Assembly (NCBI GenBank): GCA_022264855.1
Contig: JABYQU010000041.1
Coordinates: 186,001 to 250,000, forward strand
Reading direction: 5' to 3'
Length of the DNA stretch: 64,000 nt
DNA from: Lenzites betulinus
Taxonomy: Eukaryota > Basidiomycota > Agaricomycetes > Polyporales > Polyporaceae
Numbering within the stretch: position 1 is the stretch's first letter; each line of letters begins with the position of its first letter. Under the pieces are notes generated by a model. The model ran no database searches, was not told the origin of the DNA, and saw only the letters and a list, made by a program, of their open reading frames with translations. Below are positions 55,428-64,000 of the stretch, in pieces. The position numbers and the translations under genes are program-made.

Positions 55428-58400
55428 TCAGAGACCGACGAGTCGTAGGAGCAGGTAGAGAGTGGAGCCCACAAAGCGGATGGCGGACAGACCAGCCCTG
55501 AGACGCGATGCGGGGTTAGTGAACAGTAGCACGGGTAAGTGGATGATACGTACAGGCAGTAGAAGAGGAAGGTGAGGTAGGGGTTGAACGTCGCGTCGGA
55601 CGTCGAGTTCACATGGCTCTTGACCCAGTTCGTGAACGCGGTCGAGGTGAAGACCAAGATCATGAGGCTAATTGTACGTCAGCGCTGCCGTCTTTCCCAA
55701 GGAATGCTGTATCGCTCACATGTTGGTACCGACCCACGCGAGAACGACGTTGGTACGGCTGTTGCGGTCGTGATCGGCCTGCTTCGTCGCGGCGTCACGG
55801 TGCTCCTTCTCCTCTGGGGGCTTGAAGGAGAGGGCGGTGCGCGACGCCGACCACAGCTGGTCGACGTCCTCGCGTGCAGTCGGGAGCTCGACCTCGAGAA
55901 CGTCCTTGCCGTCCTCACCCTTGACCTTCTTGGCGCCACCAAGGTCCTTCGTAGAGCCGTTGTCACCCTTGGTACCCCTGCGACGCGATCAGCTTCGCAT
56001 AACGTGTCAGCGGGGATAGCGCTTACCAGGTGACATCGTGCAGGTTGCACATGGCGTACATCACTGAGAAGAGTAGGTTAGCGGTGATCACAGGGCCTGT
56101 TACACAGTGACATACTGAGAATGTTGACGTCTACGAAGGTAGGTGATCAGTATGTGACTTCCATGCGCGACAGGAATGATTGCTCACAGCTAGGCAGGAA
56201 GAACATGTACTGGATGAACGACGTGAACATGTGCCATGGCTCGAGGTGGATGAACGAGCCAAAGAAGTAGAGACCGTAGGTGGCAGCGAGCGAGATGACG
56301 ATGTCGCGGAAGGTCGCGTTCGTCTCAACGAGGCTATTGAACACGGTCAGTATCGAGCGATAGCGCGGCTAACAGCTGATAGCGACGTACTGGGGGAAGT
56401 CCTTCCATCCTGCGACAGTGTGAGGCACGGCTAGATAGACCGTGTAGCCTGCGCACCATCTATCATAGGGCAGCCGTTATTGGTCAACGAACACGAGGCG
56501 AAGCATGTTCGCACTCACAGCGTGATGACGTTGCAAAGGCCGAACAGGACGATACAGACGATGTACGTCCACTTCGAACCCTGCGGGCGGTTGCCAAGCG
56601 AACAGACCAGGATAATGAAGATCAGGCCAAGATACAGCTGTCGGGAATCGCGGTCAGGTCTGCCCGCACTGTGCACGCAAGCGATGAGAAACAAACCTTG
56701 AGGAATACTTCAAACACATCGGGGCCCGCGCCGCGCGCGAGGAAGTTGAAGGCATCCGTATCGACGTCAGCCGTTGCCGAGGAGACCAGCTGCAGATGTT
56801 CCCAAGCGCGTCAGCGACCCCGCACATTCGCATCGGTGATGACGGGCGCAGGGAGCGACGAGAACTCACGAAGAAGAATGCCAGGTAGAAGTTCGCCAAT
56901 GACGTCCACGTAAAGATCAGCTGAACCGCGTTGTAGATGAACTCGATCTATTGCCGTGTGGTCAATCAGAAATTGACTCTGGACGAAAGGATGGAAGGAA
57001 TGGCGACGCACCGTCAGGATCAGCTTCCTGAAGGGGTTCTGCCCGGATGTCCAGATACGCCACCAGAAGACGGTAGCATGGACGGAGGCAAACAGAGAAC
57101 CGTTCAACCAACGACGACGCTGGGAAATGAACTCCGGAACGGTGGTAGGGACATCCGTAGCCGCCTTCGCGCTCTTCACGTACTTCAGCCTGCACTTATT
57201 GTGAGTAGAGATAGAGTGACTAAACCAAAATGCTTACACCCATGCCTCGCGTTTCTTGGTGACAATCTCGAAACAGAGGATACGATCCTCAGCGAGGTAC
57301 ATGTTCCGCTCTGCATTCTTTAGTTCAGTGACCCGTAAGAATTATGAGCTGCATATATGCGTACCGAAAAGGCCGGCATCACTGCCGCTGCCGTGCATGG
57401 CCTCGCCCTTGAAGTAAGATGCGAGAGGGCCCTTGCCGTCGGGGCCATTCTGGAGCGCCTTGTAGCGGTACGCACTGAATGCACCGGGAAGCACACTGAT
57501 GTAGCCGAAGACACTCTCGAGAGGCTTGTCCAAGATGTTGGACATCTTGTACTGAAGGTGCAGAGCATTTCAGTATGGGCGCTCGCATATGGTCGGGGGG
57601 GAAATTGAACTGACCTCGAAGTTCTGCGATGCGGCGAGCGGGCTCTTGAACAAGAGAGAGCATCCCTTGCCAGTGTCAACGCAAATCCTGTCATCATGTC
57701 AGCATGCGAATAAAACGAACACCAGCATGTACTGCACTTACTCTCCACATGCACCGCCGACGCCGGAGTGCTTGTCGAAGCCTACTAGGCATCAGGAGAC
57801 CGTCTCTCCATGCGAGAATTAGAAGCTCTCACATTTCCAGAGATCGTAAATGGAGGTGCCTGTCGGTTTCGTGCCGACGTCGAGGAGGATGCACACTGTT
57901 CCCATATATTAATAGCTGCGTACTTCCGGTGGGACGTGCGGCGTACCATTGGGCTGAATCAGGGGGCCGAACGCGTTGAAGAACCAACGATGGCTGACGG
58001 GAGCAATCAATACCAGCGCCTCCTGTCTGCAGGCTCACGATACCCACCTGTTCAGCTTCTTCTTGTTTTGCTCCTTCAGGCAGAAGACGATCTGGACTGG
58101 GCAAGCGCCCTGGGAGACCTCTCCGCGCTCAGTGACCACAACATTCGACGTGAACCTGATGCAGCCGTCAGCGAACACGCTCGATCACGGCGGGGTTACG
58201 GAAACGTACTCAAAGATGTGCGCAGTAACGTCCTTCCCTGCAATGGAGTCCTTGGCGATGCCTTCCTGGTAGCAGCCCATCTGCGCGCGCCTCAGCTAAC
58301 GGAGCCCACGTATCTCCGCGGAAGGGACTCACGAGCGTCAGGACTTGCAGTGTGCGCTTGTTGATCTTGCTGCGGCCATCGGAGACCACGCAGACAACGA

Positions 58401-59183
58401 CCTTCTTCCAGCCATCGGGACCCCACATCTTCGACTTGGTCCTGCTGCACAAATGCGCGACGTTCTTGAGCACGCTGCAGGCAAAGCAGCTATTCAGCGA
58501 AGATGTCCCCTCGTACAAAAATAGAAGTGGAATTCGTACGCGTTCATAGTGCGGGTGAAGAGCACCTCGTCCTCGTTATACATGGTCATCACGATGAACA
58601 GCTCCGTCCGGCGACCCATCAGGTACGGGCGGAGGGAGTATTTCTGGCGCATGAAGTCGTCGGGGTCGCACGTCGCGGCGGTGTAACGGAGCTTGGTCAT
58701 CTCTTCGATGTTGTCCATGCCCTTGGGGACGATATGTGACGGGACCTGCATGTCGAGCACGAGGTTGCCGTCGTTGAGCTGGACCTGGCGAACCGAGCGT
58801 CGCTTCATGAGCTTGTCGCGCGCGGTGGACCAGCCCGCGCTGCTCTGCTCACGGAGCATGCCCGGGCGTTGTTGGGGCGGGTAGTTGCCCATCGGTTGCT
58901 GGTACGGAATGGCGGGCATGGGCGGCACCGACACCTGGCTCATCTCATGGGGGTTGAGGTGTACTTGAGAGCCGGTGAAGTTGCTCTGGTAGGACTTGGT
59001 GGACTTGGTCTCCCAGTTTGTGTGCTGGTCATATTCCTGATAATCCTGCTGGTAATGCTGGGGTTGCGGAGGGGAGGGTTGCGCCTGGGGGTAGGCGTAG
59101 TTGGGGGCCGAATTGTTCATGGGCTGGGGGTAGTCGGGGTACGCGTTTGCGTAGGGATCGTGTTGCTGTTGGCGATAAGCCAT
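55428..59183 (-). CDS. Chitin synthase (division 1, class I-III type)
   Basis: I rebuilt 21 exons: 59183-58540, 58474-58333, 58280-58210, 58155-58048, 57993-57947, 57895-57833, 57781-57742, 57687-57615, 57551-57365, 57310-57238, 57189-57012, 56947-56870, 56789-56697, 56637-56519, 56459-56391, 56333-56188, 56130-56116, 56063-56027, 55977-55720, 55667-55554, 55497-55428; 2,625 nt, 874 residues. A Tyr/Gln/Pro-rich tail of about 100 residues precedes the conserved start. Catalytic motifs: [53 protein letters not shown] and [14 protein letters not shown] (the QRRRW product site). Multiple membrane helices follow. It polymerises UDP-GlcNAc into cell-wall chitin at the plasma membrane. The division is clear from QRRRW context and the absence of myosin or cytochrome-b5 domains; the exact class is not assigned. 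Confidence 0.93.
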
Positions 59184-60720
59184 GTCCGCAAAGGATGGGT
59201 GTCAGAGAAGGCTTGTTGGATACGGGTGTAATCCAAGAAATGAGTGGGTGGGGGAAAGAATGACTGTCACTCCTGCACGACGAAACCACCAGGGAACGAC
59301 CGAGAGAGAACGACGAGGGCCGAGTGGGCGGGGTGGGGGAGCGGAAGAAAGAGCAACGGGGGCGGTGGGACGCTGGGAGCTTGGAAGGAGGGGAAAGATG
59401 GCCTGCGTGATCTGCGACCGGTGCCCTCCGCCTCGGCATCTGTCCGCTCTCAGCTGCCTTTCTCGGCCTCGTCCACTTGGCATACCAACGCCTGCTGCGG
59501 TCGCCTTGCCCTCCTCCAATCCCACCACGCGTCCCCGCCACGTCGCTCTACGCGCCAACATGCCCGCACGTCGCACCGACGGCCGCCGTGCGTGCGCCTT
59601 ACGGTCATAATCGGATACTATTATTGATGTGCGCGCGCTCGGCACCGTGCGCGGCATTAAGGGCATCTAACAATGCTTCAATAGTATTGATATATCGAGA
59701 CACGGCCACAACAAAGATCCCGCCGCAGTATAAGCGGAGGGCCATGGCCGCCGTCTCACCCGTTGCAACACAACATCGCGCCTTGTTGAAGTTGTTCACG
59801 CCGACCCCGAGGCCACGGAACATGCACGCGGGTCGGAGGAAGAGACGGCATCGCGGGGTGTGGTGTACGATCACCGAATGACGGCAGTCAAGTATACCGG
59901 TTGACGGTCGGTTAGTCTCAGGTGCCGCAGGGTTGGCAGTTCAAACCAGTCCGGTGGCAGCGTAGCACAGGGGGGAGAGTGCAGCTGGCTGGGGCCATGC
60001 TCGGTCATAAAGGTCATCAGGTACGCGCCATATATATCGTTGAAGGTAAGAGAACAGATGAGGAGGCTACATGACCCTACATGACCAGACAAACCAGGGG
60101 GATGACGTAGAGTGCAGCGCATGTGCGACAGGCTGGGGCTGATGAATAGTCTCCGAATGATGCTGCAGAGTCGGGAGAGCAAGGGCAAGACGCTGCGATG
60201 ACGAAGTGGGCGCATATACGAGCGTCGGGTTCGCATTCGCAGGCGGAAGTGACGAGAAGCGTGCCGGTCCGGGGTCAGAAGCACGCGAGAAAGGGACCCC
60301 AAGCCGGCCGACAGTCACAGTGCAGGCAACAAAAGCAACCGATCTTCTTCCGGCGCCGCTCAGATTGTGCGGCTGGAGGGCGTCAACAGCGCGAGCAGGG
60401 GCGTCGTGTGGACGAGAGCCGCGAGCGTGGGGCTGGAGGAAGGCTGGTCAGCAGAACGAGACGGTTAAGTAATGAATACGCTTGTCAGACGCCGCGTGCT
60501 GGGCGGATCTGGAGGGTCGCCGGGGGGTGTTGGGGGCCCATCGTCGAGCAGCAGACGGTGGGGAGCACGGACGGCAGGGCCGGCAGCGAAGACGGAGGGC
60601 GGGGAGGAGAGAGAGCTCGGGGTCGCTGGCGGGGAGGGCGAGGGAAAAGGATCGATGGCAGGTGGCGTGTTGCACGGTGAATCAAGCAAAGTTCCCACGG
60701 TGCTGTGTCCGCCACCTGGG
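59184..60720. promoter_or_regulatory. Divergent promoter region of chitin synthase and casein kinase I
   Basis: Left part of a 2.0 kb region between divergent start codons. There is no convincing frame; several GC-rich frames overlap on both strands and look random. Confidence 0.35.
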
Positions 60721-61210
60721 CAGCGTCTCCTCCGCTCGCCCTCTTCTCCTCCTCCCCCTTCTCCTCCTTCCCCCTCCTCCCTCATAAGCTCCCCATCTCC
60801 CTTTCTGCACCCCCCCGCACCCGTCTCGCACACAACCTCGCATTCTCCATATCTGTGAGTACCGTTTCATTCCAATCTCCAGTTCATCAGCCGCCCCTCC
60901 CCCTACCCGTCGCCGCCTCGCGGTGGCCGCGCCGCCCGGCTTTGTTCTCCTCCCGCAGCCGTGCTTGGACGTAAAGATCCTGCCAGCTTCTGTGGCCTAC
61001 GAAGAGGCCCTTTTGGCACTCTTGGGCTCGTAGGCCGCTGCGCCGATGCTGTGCTCGGCATTCCCAGGACGTCCTCGCTTTTCAACCGCTACCTCCCGCT
61101 GTCTTCCTCCTTCCCTCCAACTTCCATCTCCTCCCCCGCTCTACTCTACCTTCTCATCCCCTATCCTTCTCATATACTCATCCTCCACTATCCACAGCTC
61201 GTCTCGTATC
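60721..61210 (+). promoter_or_regulatory. Pyrimidine-rich promoter/leader of casein kinase I
   Basis: Long CT tracts at about 60721-60840 and 61078-61200 lie directly upstream of the ATG. Such tracts mark core promoters and transcription starts of highly expressed filamentous-fungal genes. A GTGAGT at 60857 and CCACAG at about 61198 could bound a 5' leader intron. Confidence 0.45.
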
Positions 61211-61230
61211 CCTGACAATCCAAATCATCA

Positions 61231-62512
61231 ATGGCCGATTCATCCTCTCACCGCCTCGACCTCCGCGTCGGTGGCAAGTACAGGTTGGGCAAGAAGATTG
61301 GCTCGGGGTCCTTCGGTACGCCACACGTTGATATCGCCCTTTCAGTCGTGCTGATGTGTATATATGCTGCAGGTGACATTTACCTCGGAATCAACATCAT
61401 CTCCGGCGAGGAAGTCGCCATCAAGCTCGAGTCTGTCAAGGCGAAACATCCCCAGCTCGAGTATGAGTCCAAGGTCTACAAGACTCTTGCCGGTGGCGTT
61501 GGTGTCCCCTTCGTGCGTTGGTTCGGCACGGAGTGCGACTACAATGCGATGGTCATCGATCTCCTCGGACCCTCCCTCGAGGATCTCTTCAACTTCTGCC
61601 ACCGCAAGTTTAGCCTGAAGACTGTGCTTCTTTTGGCTGATCAGCTCGTGCGTTGTATTTTCTCGATCTGCCACATGTGTTATTGTCTCCGTTGTTTTTT
61701 ACTAATACGCCACGTCACGTAGATCTCTCGCATCGAGTATATCCACTCCCGCAACTTTATTCATCGCGATATCAAGCCCGACAACTTCCTCATGGGCATC
61801 GGCAAGCGCGGAAACCAGGTCAATGTCATCGATTTCGGTCTCGCCAAGAAGTACCGTGACCCCAAGACACATCTCCACATCCCGTACAGAGAGAACAAGA
61901 ACCTTACGGGTACCGCTCGCTACACCTCGATCAACACCCACTTGGGCGTTGAGCAGGCTCGCCGAGATGACTTGGAGTCCTTGGCTTACGTACTCATGTA
62001 CTTCCTTCGTGGTTCGCTTCCGTGGCAAGGACTCAAGGCTGCGACGAAGAAGCAGAAGTACGACCGAATCATGGAAAAGAAGATGACCACTCCTACCGAC
62101 CTGTTGTGCCGCGGTTTCCCCAACGAGTTCGGGATCTTCTTGAACTACACTCGGGCGCTTCGCTTCGACGACAAGCCCGACTACTCGTACCTGCGCAAGC
62201 TGTTCCGCGACCTTTTCGTTCGTGAGGGCTACCAGTACGACTACGTCTTCGACTGGAGCATGCAGCGCGCGATGGACGAGGGCGCCAGCTCCAGCAACAA
62301 GGCCGCCACGGGCCGCCGCAAGGTCCTCCAGGAAGAAGAGGAGCACCGCGTCAGCGACAGGATGTGAGTTCCAGGCGTAACTAAGGTTCGCCCCACTTTT
62401 ACTTACTCGGACCAGGCTGCGTTCCCACACTCGCCAACAGCAGCAGGCAGCCGCCGCGGCCGGTGCTGTCGGGCAGCAGCGTCCCATGCGCCAACGTGAC
62501 GAGCACTGGTGA
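61231..62512 (+). CDS. Casein kinase I (delta/epsilon, Hrr25-type)
   Basis: Four exons, 61231-61315, 61373-61647, 61723-62363, 62416-62512; 1,098 nt, 365 residues. Kinase motifs in order: [13 protein letters not shown] (Gly loop), [20 protein letters not shown] (catalytic Lys), the CK1 hallmark [22 protein letters not shown] (DFG), and [20 protein letters not shown] (the SIN form replacing APE). The domain ends near FDWSMQRA, followed by a short Lys/Arg and Gln/Ala-rich tail, shorter than yeast Hrr25. Constitutively active Ser/Thr kinases of this class act in DNA repair, endocytosis, ribosome maturation and clock pathways. The last exon is only the Gln/Ala tail. Confidence 0.97.
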
Positions 62513-64000
62513 ACGCCACCTTCGATCCTAATGGGGAGGCGTTATTGTAGCACGTCCGGGTCCGACCGAGCATGGGGGGCGGAGGGTAGATGCAGCGTGC
62601 GCTCGGTTTTGGTTTGTCGCCATCGGTATGGATGCCTCGGATGTCGGATTGTCTTTGGTCGGTCGCCTCGCTCGTGTGGGTGGAACGAGTGGGTGGTTCG
62701 CTGGTTGTGGTAGCACGTCGCGGAAGCAAGACGTACGGGTGGATGAAGAACGGACACGCGGGCACTTCCACAGTGGCCCAGCTCGCCCTTCCTATGGCGA
62801 CGGTTGGCCCAGGCCCGCATGTGGACATCGCTGGTCCCCTTCATCTCCCCCCTCGTCGACTGGTTCGGCCTCTCGCGCATACCCTCGATCCACGAACCGG
62901 GTGCAAGCGTCAAGATTGCGCACCTTACAAGCGTCGCCCGAGCCACCAAGTTCTCATTTTTCTAGTACGGACGCCTTTTCCTTTCACGCTTCTCTAGGTG
63001 GCTTGTGCATATGCACTCGCTGCCCGGAGGTGGCCGCCCTGTTCCCATCCTCACATATATCGCCCCTCCCCTTGCGCCGTACTTCGTGATGCAATGCCCC
63101 TCCTCACTCATGACTCACACCATCATATTACGCGCATCATCACGCCTTCACCCACGTTCTCCACTGTATATATTCCTCCCACTTCCTCTCCGCCGTCTGT
63201 TACGACTGCTACGCGCCACGCGCGCCCATCCCCTCGTTAATATCCTCCATATCTCTCTGGTCTCTTTTCCCATCCCCTTTTCGCATCCTCCTATATTTGC
63301 GCCGTTTCCGTTGCTGGATCTTTTGTGTCCTCTCTCCTCCACCTCTTCGGTCCCCGCCCCCCACAGCGGCCGGGACTCGTCGAGGGCGCGTTGGCAGAGA
63401 GAGGGCTCCGCGTCCGTGGTGGTTGGTGGTGGATGGCCCGCCGAGTCGGGTCGGGGTCTGCAGGGGTACGAACGCCGTGCAGGGGTGGCCGCTTGCTGGT
63501 GCTTGCGGTCTATCCCTCGCCGTTCTCCCGGCTGGGTGGTGGTGGCGGTCCCGAAGGCGGCGGTGGTAGAGATGTCGATGAAGACGGGCAGCGGACGCGG
63601 ACGCGACATAGACGGGACCGGCAGCAATTGCCAGGCGCGGTGTTCCTTGATATTGCTTGCGCTCGCGTTGTATCAATTATATTCCAGGTGCACTCACATC
63701 CCATATCCCCTACGCACTCTTGTAGTGCAACATCCTCCCATCCCCTCCACCTCCTTGTCCTCTCGCAGAGCTGTTACGTCGATCGTAGTTGTCATACGCA
63801 GTGAATTACATTTGGTCGTTTGTACCGCATCCTCCTGGCTTGCAGACAGACTTTTATATGCCCCCAAAGTGTAAGTCAGTTGTGAACGTTGCGAGCCAAC
63901 GCCGCAAGGGTGAACGGATATATGTGCGCACGCGTGCCACGTGGGGCGGTGAGTTGTGATGATGTGCAGCGCCGGGCACCCAAATCCGTACACAACCTTC
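62513..64000. other. Right-edge region, no confident gene
   Basis: Contains the kinase 3' untranslated region, then CT-rich sequence with TATATA elements around 63165-63300 that could be a promoter for a plus-strand gene beyond the edge. The 289-codon frame from 63005 is low-complexity Pro/Ser/Arg and overlaps other long frames; not called. Confidence 0.35.

Noticed and set aside
59184..61085. Several 80-170-codon frames between chitin synthase and casein kinase I
   Set aside because: All are GC- or CT-driven, mutually overlapping on both strands, and lie in the divergent promoter.
63005..63874. 289-codon frame at the right edge
   Set aside because: Low-complexity CT-derived composition; no motif; overlaps equally long frames on both strands.
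1..64000. CRISPR arrays, bacterial-style operons, ribosome binding sites
   Set aside because: The DNA is eukaryotic nuclear; no regularly spaced identical repeats were seen.

Overview
The window looks like nuclear DNA of a filamentous basidiomycete (probably Agaricomycetes; I cannot name the species). Reasons: almost every gene is split by many short GT-AG introns (mostly 46-70 nt) with CTAAC/CTGAC-type branch sites; the gene families are fungal (Oac1-type carrier, chitin synthase, Mdm1-type nexin, HET-domain protein, BRCA2/Brh2, fungal-type alkaline ceramidase); and Trp-tRNA genes carry introns. I rebuilt gene models by hand from splice sites and reading frame. For the best ones the exon lengths sum exactly to whole codons and the joined proteins restore conserved family motifs.

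Layout. 0.6-15 kb: a single-pass membrane protein, alkaline ceramidase, a BRCA2/Brh2 recombination mediator, an F-box-like protein, the alpha subunit of mitochondrial processing peptidase with a tRNA-Cys just upstream, and a ferroportin-family transporter. 15-20.5 kb: a tRNA-Trp, a mitochondrial oxaloacetate-type carrier, an uncharacterised 564-residue protein, then a stretch of degenerate repeats. 20.5-35.5 kb: a PXA-RGS-PX nexin, a 1,664-residue coiled-coil protein, a 2.2 kb gene-poor stretch, ribosomal protein uS3 and a D-amino-acid oxidase. 36-44.4 kb is an accessory-looking segment: two low-complexity proteins, a second tRNA-Trp, and a BTB/POZ family in three states (decayed fragment, intact gene, gene with a coding deletion), with a duplicated flanking sequence and a possible small membrane protein. 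44.4-64 kb: a protein with three homeodomains, pantothenate kinase, a third tRNA-Trp, a HET-domain protein, a zinc alcohol dehydrogenase, a 21-exon chitin synthase, and casein kinase I.

The genes do not form one pathway; this is ordinary eukaryotic gene order mixing housekeeping genes with a small unstable BTB segment. The most notable observations are (i) very small exons in unrelated genes: 4 nt in the ceramidase, 12 and 25 nt in the carrier, 23 nt in the nexin, 15 nt in the chitin synthase and a 13-nt first coding exon in BRCA2; (ii) the triple-homeodomain protein, whose first two homeodomains are cut by an intron inside the same codon; (iii) three intron-containing Trp-tRNA genes, two of which share a D-stem mismatch; and (iv) the BTB family in visible decay. 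I saw no CRISPR array, intact transposon or viral insertion.
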